From positions 1 to 59,732 of the forward strand of contig JAJFJN010000057.1 in the NCBI GenBank assembly GCA_021773975.1: a stretch of 59,732 nt of DNA, in the 5' to 3' direction. The first letter of the stretch is position 1. Each line of letters opens with the position of its first letter. Source of the stretch: Gammaproteobacteria bacterium. Lineage in GTDB: Bacteria > Pseudomonadota > Gammaproteobacteria > Chromatiales > Chromatiaceae. Made by a program: the position numbers and the translations under genes. The notes beneath the pieces were generated by a model. The model saw nothing but the letters and a program-made list of their open reading frames with translations, did no database searches and was not told the DNA's origin. Of this stretch, positions 1 through 8,519 are shown in pieces.

Positions 1-138
1 GTAGCGAGGGAAAGCCATTTTGAGTCAGATTTTTTGATCAAATGAGGCGAATATTGGGCATATTTAACGAATTTGATCGGAAAATCTGGCCGAAATGGCT
101 TTTCCGCAGTAGGTTTTTCTATTCTCGGACAGCCTCCT
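1..138. mobile_element. IS-end-like sequence with long inverted repeat
   Basis: Positions 9-43 and 71-105 are imperfect inverted repeats of 35 nt each. Blocks such as GCCATTT, CAGATTTT and GATCAAAT on the left are mirrored by ATTTGATC, AAAATCTG and AAATGGC on the right, around a 27-nt loop. Just inside, at about 124-138, the minus strand reads GGAGGCTGTCCGAGAATAG, which looks like the terminal repeat of an insertion sequence. No transposase is visible, so this is probably the edge of an element lying mostly outside the window, or a remnant. The IS family is not assigned. dnaE ends about 90 bp further in. Confidence 0.4.
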
Positions 139-229
139 AGATAAGCAATGGCATCCGTTGATTAGGTAGTGCAGTTAATGCTATTTAATCGCCGTTTTCT
201 ATATCATTCACTCTGCAAGCAGTTATGAT

Positions 230-3200
230 TCAAGATTCTCTTTGATGACGAACACCATAAATTATCTCAATATTTTCCCTGCCTAATAATCCTTCCAAAC
301 GAAATAATAGTTCATCAGTAGGATGGATATTCCATTCTGATCCAAGATCAATACTACCCTTTGCCTCTTGCTGCTGATAAACCAAGCGAACTGGGCAGGC
401 GCCCTTACAATAGGGTTCAAGGATCTGTTTCAGCTTCAAGCTAAAACCATTTGGTGATAGATTTTTCTCTTCCAGCAGATGATAATCAAAATTTAGTTGC
501 AAGTGCCTGGCACGGGTCTCACGCACCTGTTCAAAATCAAAAACCTGATCAACCCGAATATTCAATCCACCACGAAAATCATCGAAACTCAGCCCACCCG
601 CAACAACCAACACCCTATCTACTGCCAACAGTTCACGGTTATCTTCAAATACATCTGAAAAGAGTGTCACCTCAATTCGGCCACTGCGGTCATCTAACAC
701 TACCGATGCCATACGCCCTCGCTGGGTCTGAATCTGGCGAATACTTAAAACCAACCCAGCTACAGTGACTCGAACACCACCTTTTCGACGGCCACCCCCT
801 TTTTCTGCCTCAGCTAACCCTGAGAGTTTACTAATTCGAGCTGTAACAATTGAGGGCAATTCAGCCTCATAACGTCCAATGGGATGCCCAGTCAAATAGA
901 GGCCTAGCGTCTCCTTCTCTCCCTGTAGTCGCTCCTTTTCACCCCACTCTTCACTCTCTTCCAGCGAGATATGCTTTGCCTGTGTGGACTGTTGATTCTC
1001 TGCCCCCATACCAAATAGATCATTTTGACCTGCTGCCCGATCAGCTACCTGCTGTTCAGCCATCTTGAGTGCCGTGGGTAGGTTTGACATCAGGGTGGCT
1101 CGATTTGCCCCTAATTCATCCAATGCGCCCGCACGTATTAGCGATTCAAGCACCCGGCGATTGGCTTTGCGCAGATCGATACGGCTACAAAAATCAAATA
1201 GACCGGTAAAATCACCCTCTTGTTTACGTGCTTCAATAATGCCTTCAATGGCCGCCTGCCCTACCCCTTTAATTGCACCCAGACCATAAATTACTGTGTT
1301 GTCACCATTGATGGTGAACTTATACTCAGAGCGATTGACATGGGGTGGCGTCACCTCCAGCCCCATCTCACGGCACTCTTCAATCATGATCACTACCTTG
1401 TCAGTGTGATCCATATCTGCAGAGAGCACCGCTGCCATAAAGGCGGCCGGATAATGTGCCTTGAGCCAAAGGGTTTGATAAGAGACCAGGGCATAGGCTG
1501 CTGAGTGCGATTTATTAAAACCGTAACCAGAGAAGTACTCCATCAGATCAAAGATGCGGGTTGCCACCGCCTCATCTACTCCTCGCTCCAACGCACCCTT
1601 TGTAAACACTGCACGCTGCTTGGCCATCTCCTCTGGTTTTTTCTTACCCATCGCACGGCGCAGAATATCGGCGCCACCTAGGGTGTATCCTGCCAATACC
1701 TGAGGAATCTTCATTACCTGTTCCTGATAGAGGATGACTCCATAGGTAGGTTTAAGGATAGGTTCCAAGTCAGGGTGAGGGTAGTCCACTGCAGCTCGGC
1801 CATGCTTACGATTAATGAAGTCATCAACCATGCCAGAACCCAGTGGCCCGGGGCGAAACAGTGCCACCAATGCCGTAATCTCATCAAAACAATCTGGCTG
1901 GAGTTTTTTAATGAGATCCTTCATGCCTCGGGATTCCAGCTGAAATACAGCTGTAGTTCCGCAGGATTTTAATAGCTTAAAAGAGGCCTTATCATCCATG
2001 GGGATAGCCGCAATATCGATAGGTGGCTCACCTTGCCTCTGCCGTTCACGGTTAACTGTTTTTAGTGCCCAATCAATGATGGTTAGTGTGCGCAGACCAA
2101 GAAAATCAAACTTAACCAGGCCTACCGCCTCCACATCATCCTTATCAAATTGGGTCACCAGATTCTCGCCGCCGGCTTCACAATAGAGCGGTGAAAAATC
2201 GGTCAATACCGTGGGAGCGATCACTACACCACCTGCATGCTTACCTGCATTACGAGAGAGTCCTTCCAGTGACAACCCCATATCAATGAGTAGCTGAACC
2301 TCTTCTTCATCTTTATAGGCCAGCTTTAGGTCATCACTATCCTCTAATGCTTTGGTCAGTGTCATACCAATATCAAAAGGGATCATCTTGGCAATGCGGT
2401 CAACAAAACCGTAAGGGTGTCCCAATACCCGCCCAACATCTCGCACTACAGCCTTAGCTGCCATGCGGCCGTAGGTGATAATCTGTGATACCGCATCCCG
2501 GCCATAGCGCCGAGCCACGTAATCAATAACTCGATCACGACCATCCATGCAGAAATCAATATCGAAATCGGGCATGGAGATACGCTCAGGATTCAGAAAT
2601 CGCTCAAAAAGCAGTTCATGCTCAATAGGATCAAGATCGGTGATTTTAAGAACAAAAGCCACCAATGAACCCGCGCCTGAACCACGACCAGGGCCTACCG
2701 GTATACCATTATCTTTAGCCCATTGGATAAAATCTGCCACAATCAAAAAATAGCCAGGGAAGCCCATGGAATTGATTACGTCCAGCTCTACCTGAAGCCG
2801 GTCATCATAGACCTTACGCTGCTCAGCATGATCTGAAGCTGAAGGGTCAAGAATAATTTGTAGGCGCTGTTCCAATCCTTTCCGGGACTCAGCAGCAAGA
2901 AAATCTTCAATGGTCATCCCTTCAGGCACAGGGAAGTCTGGCAGGTAGTTCTTTCCGAGGGTTAACTCCAGATTGCAACGCCTGGCAATCTCTACGCTGT
3001 TCTCCAGTGCCTCAGGGATATCAGCGAACAACGCCTGCATCTCTTCTGGGCTGCGTAGATATTGCTGCTCACTATAATTTTTGGGTCGCCTTGGATCATC
3101 CAGGGTACGCCCCTCGTGGATGCAGACCCGAACCTCATGCGCCTCAAATTCATCAGCATTGAGAAAACGAACATCATTGGTAGCCACTACCGGCACACCC

Positions 3201-3772
3201 CGCTCCATCGCCAAATCTACGCTGGCATGCAGACAATCCTCTTCGCGTTCACGTCCGGTGCGGTTGAGTTCAAGGTAGTATCGATCACCAAAAAGCGCCA
3301 ACCAACCATCCAATAATTTCCCTGCTTGTGCAGGATCTCCATTCAACAAAGCCAGCCCAACATCACCCAAACAGCTGCCTGAGAGTGCAATCAGACCATC
3401 ACAAGCACCCGACAGCCAGGCACGGTTCAACATGGGCCGCCCTAGATGCTGCCCCTCCATATAACTACGGGAAACTAAACGCGTTAAATTACGATACCCC
3501 TCACTATTTTGAACCAGCAGCACCAGTCGAAAGGGGTTATTGACATCATCCTCATTACACAGCCACAAATCCACGCCCACGATGGGTTTAACGCCAGCAG
3601 CCAGTGCAGCTCGATAAAACTTCACCATAGCAAAGAGGTTGCACTGGTCTGTTATTGCTACAGCAGGCATGCCTGCATCAGCCACTGCTTTAACCAGTGG
3701 TTTGATACGGACTACACCATCAACCAGGGAGTACTCTGAGTGAAGCCGAAGATGGACAAATGTTGATTGCAT
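230..3772 (-). CDS. dnaE: DNA polymerase III alpha subunit
   Basis: Catalytic subunit of the replicative DNA polymerase III holoenzyme, which extends leading and lagging strands in the cytoplasm. About 1180 residues, close to the 1160 of E. coli. The N-terminal PHP domain starts at the typical FVHLRLHSEYS. The C-family palm contains PGRGSGAGSLVAF and PDFDIDF, which carry the catalytic aspartates. A helix-hairpin-helix region and an OB-fold (near VTVAGLVLSIRQIQTQRGRMA) follow. I chose the ATG at 3772 over a TTG two codons upstream because the family start lies a few residues before FVHL. It is the last gene of the lpx-rnhB block; accA, often next in relatives, is replaced by IS-like DNA. Assignment is secure. 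Confidence 0.98.
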   Translation of the reverse strand: MQSTFVHLRLHSEYSLVDGVVRIKPLVKAVADAGMPAVAITDQCNLFAMVKFYRAALAAGVKPIVGVDLWLCNEDDVNNPFRLVLLVQNSEGYRNLTRLVSRSYMEGQHLGRPMLNRAWLSGACDGLIALSGSCLGDVGLALLNGDPAQAGKLLDGWLALFGDRYYLELNRTGREREEDCLHASVDLAMERGVPVVATNDVRFLNADEFEAHEVRVCIHEGRTLDDPRRPKNYSEQQYLRSPEEMQALFADIPEALENSVEIARRCNLELTLGKNYLPDFPVPEGMTIEDFLAAESRKGLEQRLQIILDPSASDHAEQRKVYDDRLQVELDVINSMGFPGYFLIVADFIQWAKDNGIPVGPGRGSGAGSLVAFVLKITDLDPIEHELLFERFLNPERISMPDFDIDFCMDGRDRVIDYVARRYGRDAVSQIITYGRMAAKAVVRDVGRVLGHPYGFVDRIAKMIPFDIGMTLTKALEDSDDLKLAYKDEEEVQLLIDMGLSLEGLSRNAGKHAGGVVIAPTVLTDFSPLYCEAGGENLVTQFDKDDVEAVGLVKFDFLGLRTLTIIDWALKTVNRERQRQGEPPIDIAAIPMDDKASFKLLKSCGTTAVFQLESRGMKDLIKKLQPDCFDEITALVALFRPGPLGSGMVDDFINRKHGRAAVDYPHPDLEPILKPTYGVILYQEQVMKIPQVLAGYTLGGADILRRAMGKKKPEEMAKQRAVFTKGALERGVDEAVATRIFDLMEYFSGYGFNKSHSAAYALVSYQTLWLKAHYPAAFMAAVLSADMDHTDKVVIMIEECREMGLEVTPPHVNRSEYKFTINGDNTVIYGLGAIKGVGQAAIEGIIEARKQEGDFTGLFDFCSRIDLRKANRRVLESLIRAGALDELGANRATLMSNLPTALKMAEQQVADRAAGQNDLFGMGAENQQSTQAKHISLEESEEWGEKERLQGEKETLGLYLTGHPIGRYEAELPSIVTARISKLSGLAEAEKGGGRRKGGVRVTVAGLVLSIRQIQTQRGRMASVVLDDRSGRIEVTLFSDVFEDNRELLAVDRVLVVAGGLSFDDFRGGLNIRVDQVFDFEQVRETRARHLQLNFDYHLLEEKNLSPNGFSLKLKQILEPYCKGACPVRLVYQQQEAKGSIDLGSEWNIHPTDELLFRLEGLLGRENIEIIYGVRHQRES

Positions 3773-3841
3773 GATCAATAAAGATTAGAGATATTTATCT
3801 TTAATGCTGCTAAACAGCATGGTTAAACTATTGGTGATAAA

Positions 3842-4429
3842 TCAACCGGCTTCAATCAAACGGCGTACTGGCCCAAAAGAGCGGCGATGAATGGGGGTTA
3901 CCCCCAACTGCTGCAATGCTGCAAGATGAGCTTTTGTTGGATATCCTTTATGCTGAGCTAGTCCATAACCGGGGTATTGTTGATCCAGCACTACCATCTC
4001 TCGATCCCTTGCCACTTTGGCAAGGATTGAGGCCGCACTTATGGCCGCTACTGTCCCATCACCGCCTACTATAGCTTCAGCAGTGCAGGAAAGTTCAGGA
4101 CAACGATTTCCATCTATCAAGGCGTGAGTCGGGGCAATGGGCAATGCCTCAACTGCGCGGCGCATCGCCAACATGCTGGCCTGTAGAATATTGATTTGAT
4201 CAATCTCCTCAGCCTCAGCACGACCTAATGCCCAAGCCAATGCCTTTTCCTGTATCTCTTTTTCCAGCAGATTACGGCGTTTCTCAGTGAGTTTTTTTGA
4301 ATCCGCAAGCCCTTCAATCGGTTGCGCAGGGTCCAGTATCACCGCAGCTGCAACCACGGCACCTATCAGTGGCCCACGCCCAACTTCATCAACACCGGCT
4401 ATAAATTGACGATCAACTATTTCATTCAT
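3842..4429 (-). CDS. rnhB: Ribonuclease HII
   Basis: Endonuclease that cleaves the RNA strand of RNA-DNA hybrids and removes single misincorporated ribonucleotides. 195 residues, the normal size. The N-terminus [15 protein letters not shown] carries the conserved DEVGRG motif with the first catalytic acidic residues. ALIDGN and the later region [13 protein letters not shown] hold the remaining conserved positions. It lies 13 nt downstream of lpxB and upstream of dnaE, the order known from E. coli, so it is probably co-transcribed with lipid A genes without sharing their role. Confidence 0.97.
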   Translation of the reverse strand: MNEIVDRQFIAGVDEVGRGPLIGAVVAAAVILDPAQPIEGLADSKKLTEKRRNLLEKEIQEKALAWALGRAEAEEIDQINILQASMLAMRRAVEALPIAPTHALIDGNRCPELSCTAEAIVGGDGTVAAISAASILAKVARDREMVVLDQQYPGYGLAQHKGYPTKAHLAALQQLGVTPIHRRSFGPVRRLIEAG

Positions 4430-4442
4430 ATTGCTACGCCGC

Positions 4443-5600
4443 TCAAGTGCTTTCTTTATTATTTGAAATGAGTGCCAATACGGCTTCTGCTGCTTTCTGG
4501 CTAGAGTTCTGTCGCATATCTCGGTGAATTTGACGGTAGGTTTGCTGGATTTCTGCTACCTGCTCAGGAGAATCCAAAAATGCCAATAGTGCTTTCCCCA
4601 GGTTCTCTGGCGTACACTCATCTTGAAGATACTCTGGTGCCAATCCTTTTCCTGCCAATAGGTTCGCCATGGCAATATGAGGCACTTTAACCAACTTCAG
4701 ATGTTTAATAATCCAAAATGTAAGCCATTGCATACGATACCCCACCACCATGGGACGAGTCAGTAATAGAGTCTCTAGCGTTGCGGTACCTGAGGCTGTC
4801 AATACCACATCAGCAGCCGTTATTGCATCCCTTGCTTGACCATCCAACAACAAGATAGGCAGCTCAGGAGCTAATGTTTGGACCTGCTGCTCAAAGGCTT
4901 CTCGTACAGCTGGACTCACAAGAGGGGTTACAAAACGGAGTTCAGACTGTCGTTCTTGACACCACTGAGCAGCGCCAATAAAACTCTCTGCCAACCCTTG
5001 AATCTCACTCATACGACTACCAGGGAGGATGGCTATAACAGGTTTATCCTGCTCCAATCCCAGTCGATTACGCGCCTCGGCCTTATCATTCTCCAGTGGT
5101 ATTTCATCAGCCAGTGAATGCCCAACATAACTAACAGGCACCTGATGCTGCTTTAGGAATTCCGTCTCAAATGGAAAGATGCTCAGCAATAAATTTACAG
5201 CATCTTTAATTTTATGCACCCTACCTGGCCGCCAAGCCCAAACGGTAGGGCTAACATAATGCACAGTAGGAATACCCGCTTTTTTTAGCCGCGTTTCCAA
5301 ACCCAGGTTGAAATCAGGAGCATCGATACCAATAAAAAGATCAGGGGGATTTGCAAGAAAATGATTGGCTAATTTACGACGAATGGAGAGTAATTCAGGC
5401 AGATGCTTCAACACCTCAACCAAACCCATAACAGAAAGGCGCTCCATTGGAACAAGGCTATTGCAACCCTGTTTCAGCATACGTGGCCCACCTACCCCTT
5501 CAAAGACCACATCGCTCTTCAGCTCTTGCAAGGCTTGCATGAGACCCGCGCCTAGCAGATCTCCTGACATCTCATTGGCAACAATACCAACCCGCAACAT
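4443..5600 (-). CDS. lpxB: Lipid-A-disaccharide synthase
   Basis: GT19 glycosyltransferase that condenses UDP-2,3-diacylglucosamine with lipid X to form the beta-1,6 disaccharide of lipid A at the inner face of the inner membrane. 385 residues, standard length. It begins with the family signature [19 protein letters not shown] and contains [15 protein letters not shown] and the C-terminal [12 protein letters not shown] nucleotide-binding region. Its start codon overlaps the lpxA stop by one base, which suggests translational coupling. Confidence 0.98.
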   Translation of the reverse strand: MLRVGIVANEMSGDLLGAGLMQALQELKSDVVFEGVGGPRMLKQGCNSLVPMERLSVMGLVEVLKHLPELLSIRRKLANHFLANPPDLFIGIDAPDFNLGLETRLKKAGIPTVHYVSPTVWAWRPGRVHKIKDAVNLLLSIFPFETEFLKQHQVPVSYVGHSLADEIPLENDKAEARNRLGLEQDKPVIAILPGSRMSEIQGLAESFIGAAQWCQERQSELRFVTPLVSPAVREAFEQQVQTLAPELPILLLDGQARDAITAADVVLTASGTATLETLLLTRPMVVGYRMQWLTFWIIKHLKLVKVPHIAMANLLAGKGLAPEYLQDECTPENLGKALLAFLDSPEQVAEIQQTYRQIHRDMRQNSSQKAAEAVLALISNNKEST

Positions 5601-6382
5601 CAGCGAATAATACCGCGTGTACTTTCACCTACAAAATCAGAAATCAAACCAGCTTCAGGGCACTCTTTAGCTAGCGCTTTTATCTCAAGCACAGCTTCAT
5701 CCAGTTTTAGCTGTGATTTATACAACAGTTTATAAGCACGCTTAATCAATCGAATGGCTTCTTCATTGAAACCACGACGACGCAGCCCCTCAGAGTTGAT
5801 GCCGTGAGGTTTTGCTGGATGTCCACCAACGGTGACATAGGGGGGTACATCGCTTTTAATGACACTCCCCATCGAACTGAAGCTGTGCGCACCAATATGG
5901 CAAAATTGGTGGGCAATACAAAAGCCCCCCAGAATAGCGTAATCACCAATTATGACATGCCCCCCTAAAGAGGCTGCATTGGCAAGAATGACATGATCAC
6001 CCAACTGACAATCATGCGCGACGTGAGTATAGGCCATGAGCAGATTATCATCTCCAATTCGTGTTACAGCAGCATCCTGTACTGTACCGCGATGGATCGT
6101 TGTAAACTCCCGAATCTGGTTGCGATCACCAATCTCTAACCGCGTCTCTTCCCCTGCATATTTCATATCCTGAGGGTCTTCACCAATAGAGGCGAATTGA
6201 AAAATCTTATTATCTATACCAATCGTTGTTGGGCCATTAATAACTGCATGTGGTCCAATTGTCGTGCCACGCCTAATCTGAACATCTGCGCCAATGACGG
6301 TAAATGGTCCGACACTGACGCCTTCATCTAATTCAGCCGCAGGATCAATGGCGGCGCGAGGATCAATCTGTGAGTGGTTCAA
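5600..6382 (-). CDS. lpxA: UDP-N-acetylglucosamine acyltransferase
   Basis: First enzyme of lipid A synthesis; transfers a 3-hydroxyacyl chain from acyl-ACP to the 3-OH of UDP-GlcNAc. 260 residues. The protein is mostly left-handed beta-helix hexapeptide repeats (IGPHAVINGPTTIG and similar). The catalytic histidine region is visible as MAYTHVAHDCQLGD, and a helical C-terminal domain starts near HGINSEGLRRRGF. It sits between fabZ and lpxB in the conserved lpxD-fabZ-lpxA-lpxB block. Confidence 0.98.
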   Translation of the reverse strand: MNHSQIDPRAAIDPAAELDEGVSVGPFTVIGADVQIRRGTTIGPHAVINGPTTIGIDNKIFQFASIGEDPQDMKYAGEETRLEIGDRNQIREFTTIHRGTVQDAAVTRIGDDNLLMAYTHVAHDCQLGDHVILANAASLGGHVIIGDYAILGGFCIAHQFCHIGAHSFSSMGSVIKSDVPPYVTVGGHPAKPHGINSEGLRRRGFNEEAIRLIKRAYKLLYKSQLKLDEAVLEIKALAKECPEAGLISDFVGESTRGIIR

Positions 6383-6411
6383 TGCTAAATTACAAACTCA
6401 ATAAAAAAGAT

Positions 6412-6846
6412 CTAAAATTCTCTGGCTGTACACATGATCTCAGCTGTCGCTGCAACCTTGCCATCAACCGTTGCTTTACCTGAGAACATCCAAATGCCAC
6501 GTTTAGTACCCTTCAACTCGACTTCAAGATGCAATTGATCTCCAGGTTCTACAGGCCGCTTAAAGCGAGCCTTATCAATACCTACAAAATAATAGAGTGC
6601 ATTGTCACCAACCAGATCGGGGTGGGATTCCATAGCCAATATTCCAGTGGCTTGTGCAAGTGCTTCAATAATCATTACCCCAGGCATTACCGGGCGAACG
6701 GGGAAATGACCATTAAAGAACGGTTCATTAAAAGTGACATTTTTCAGTGCCAATAACCGTTTATCATGCTCAAATTCCAAAACCCGATCAATCATTAAGA
6801 ACGGATAGCGGTGTGGCAATACGCTCAACACCTTATGTATATCCAT
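6412..6846 (-). CDS. fabZ: (3R)-hydroxyacyl-ACP dehydratase
   Basis: Hot-dog fold dehydratase of type II fatty acid synthesis, converting 3-hydroxyacyl-ACP to trans-2-enoyl-ACP. It competes with LpxA and LpxD for the same substrate pool, which explains its place among lipid A genes. About 144 residues from [22 protein letters not shown]. The catalytic histidine is in [13 protein letters not shown] and the glutamate in the following helix (IIEALAQ). I used the ATG at 6846; a TTG eight codons upstream would add an atypical N-terminus. Confidence 0.97.
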   Translation of the reverse strand: MDIHKVLSVLPHRYPFLMIDRVLEFEHDKRLLALKNVTFNEPFFNGHFPVRPVMPGVMIIEALAQATGILAMESHPDLVGDNALYYFVGIDKARFKRPVEPGDQLHLEVELKGTKRGIWMFSGKATVDGKVAATAEIMCTAREF

Positions 6847-6917
6847 ACTCTTCAAAGTCTCTCCCCTCAATTACTATTGATTAAACCATCAAGTGATTCA
6901 ATTAAATTACTTGGCAG

Positions 6918-7967
6918 TCAAATATCCTGGTCTAACTTATCATCAATCATTTGCTGAGACTGTTTTTCAAGATGCCTGACACGTTGTGCTATATCTTCAA
7001 GCTGCCTAATTCTGGCAATGCTCTTTCGCCAAACACTGTTTGGGACAGCAGGTAGATTACCACTAAAATAACCCGGCTCAGTAAATGAACGAGTGACCAA
7101 TGTCTGTGCTGAAAAATGCACATTATCGGCAATCTCAAGATGCCCTACAACACCCACCCCACCTGCCAAGGTACACTGCTTTCCAATTCTGGTTGAACCG
7201 GCCACCCCAACACAAGCAGCTATCGCTGTGTGCGCTCCGATCTCAACGTTATGTGCTATCTGAATCTGATTGTCTAACTTTACACCATCTCCAATAAGCG
7301 TATCGTTAATAGCTCCTCGGTCAATGGTTGTATTAGCACCAATTTCTACATCATCGCCAACACAAACAGAACCTAACTGCGGGACCTTAATCCATACACC
7401 ATTATCATTGGCCAATCCAAATCCATCACTTCCAATAATAGCACCCGGATGAATCAAAACCCGACTGCCAATAGTAACCCCGTGACATAGCGTTACATTT
7501 GTCACCAATCGACTATCATCACCTATCTGACAACCTTTACCAATAACGCATCCAGCTCCAATATCAACGCCAGCGCCAATAACCGCATCATCTTCAATCA
7601 CCACTCCAGGTCCGATGCTCGCACTAACATCAATGCATGCTGATGATGCCACTATCGCAGAGACATGCCTTCCTGCTTTTTTTTCTGGCAACGGTGCTAT
7701 TAGCTGTGCAATTTTTGCAAATACAAGATAAGGATTATCACTCACCAACGCATTTGTAGGGCACTCATCTAAAAACTTTTGCTCTAAAATGACTGCCGAG
7801 GCCTTGGTGGTTTTGAGGTATTTTCGATACTTTGAATTAGATAAAAAGCTGATGCTACCAGACTTGGCCTCTTGTAACACCGACAAGCCAGTGATACCAC
7901 AATCGGCATCACCTATCAGCCTGGCACCTGCTTGTCGTGCTAAATCTCCCAATCGATGAGTAGTCAC
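6918..7967 (-). CDS. lpxD: UDP-3-O-acylglucosamine N-acyltransferase
   Basis: Third step of lipid A synthesis: N-acylation of UDP-3-O-acyl-glucosamine from hydroxyacyl-ACP. 349 residues. An N-terminal uridine-binding domain (to about residue 100) is followed by a long hexapeptide-repeat beta-helix. The catalytic histidine motif is QIAHNVEIGAHTAI. The C-terminus ends in a helical, partly coiled-coil tail (RIRQLEDIAQRVRHLEKQSQQ). The start is GTG, matching the family N-terminus (TTHRLGDLARQAGA). It ends 47 nt upstream of the TTG/ATG region of fabZ. Confidence 0.97.
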   Translation of the reverse strand: MTTHRLGDLARQAGARLIGDADCGITGLSVLQEAKSGSISFLSNSKYRKYLKTTKASAVILEQKFLDECPTNALVSDNPYLVFAKIAQLIAPLPEKKAGRHVSAIVASSACIDVSASIGPGVVIEDDAVIGAGVDIGAGCVIGKGCQIGDDSRLVTNVTLCHGVTIGSRVLIHPGAIIGSDGFGLANDNGVWIKVPQLGSVCVGDDVEIGANTTIDRGAINDTLIGDGVKLDNQIQIAHNVEIGAHTAIAACVGVAGSTRIGKQCTLAGGVGVVGHLEIADNVHFSAQTLVTRSFTEPGYFSGNLPAVPNSVWRKSIARIRQLEDIAQRVRHLEKQSQQMIDDKLDQDI

Positions 7968-7976
7968 CTGCAGACT

Positions 7977-8501
7977 TTACTTTACAGCTTCAAATTTCTC
8001 TTTTAGTCGTTGTAGGATTTTAGCGGAAATATTGACTCGTTTGCTGGCAAATATAACGCCATCGGTCAAAATAATATCCATGCCCTCTTCTTTGCCAACC
8101 TGCTGCACTATTTCAGCAACTTGACGACTTATTAAACTCTGCAGTTCATTACGGCGAAGGTTGAAATCTTCACGGTACTCTTCACGAGCATTCTTAAGCT
8201 TACGATGGCGAGCAACGATGTCTCTTTCTAATCGTTTTACTTCAGATTCACTCATCACAGCACCATCTCTGGAGAGCTTATCTTCCAGTTTTTTAACTTG
8301 CTTCTGCTGTGCAACCAGATCACTCTCTTTGCGGCTAAACTCAGCCTCTAAATTCTTTCTGGCCGCTGCATATTGTGGTGACTGTTCAAAAACTTTAATT
8401 GCATTTACAACACCAATCTTTAATTCCTGCGCAATAACAACATTGACACCAACTAACCAAAACAGTGTAACCAAAACAATTGAGGGGTATATTTTCTTCA
8501 A
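7977..8501 (-). CDS. skp: Periplasmic chaperone Skp/OmpH
   Basis: Trimeric periplasmic holdase that carries unfolded outer-membrane proteins toward BamA. 174 residues with a clear Sec signal peptide (MKKIYPSIVLVTLFWLVGVNVVIAQ, cleavage after the final A-Q region). A short beta core (LKIGVVNAIKVFEQS) is followed by a long charged coiled-coil (about residues 45-130) forming the tentacles, and a C-terminal strand (DIILTDGVIFA). It lies directly between bamA and lpxD, the conserved position. Confidence 0.95.
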   Translation of the reverse strand: MKKIYPSIVLVTLFWLVGVNVVIAQELKIGVVNAIKVFEQSPQYAAARKNLEAEFSRKESDLVAQQKQVKKLEDKLSRDGAVMSESEVKRLERDIVARHRKLKNAREEYREDFNLRRNELQSLISRQVAEIVQQVGKEEGMDIILTDGVIFASKRVNISAKILQRLKEKFEAVK

Positions 8502-8519
8502 GATTAATCTCCAAAACGA

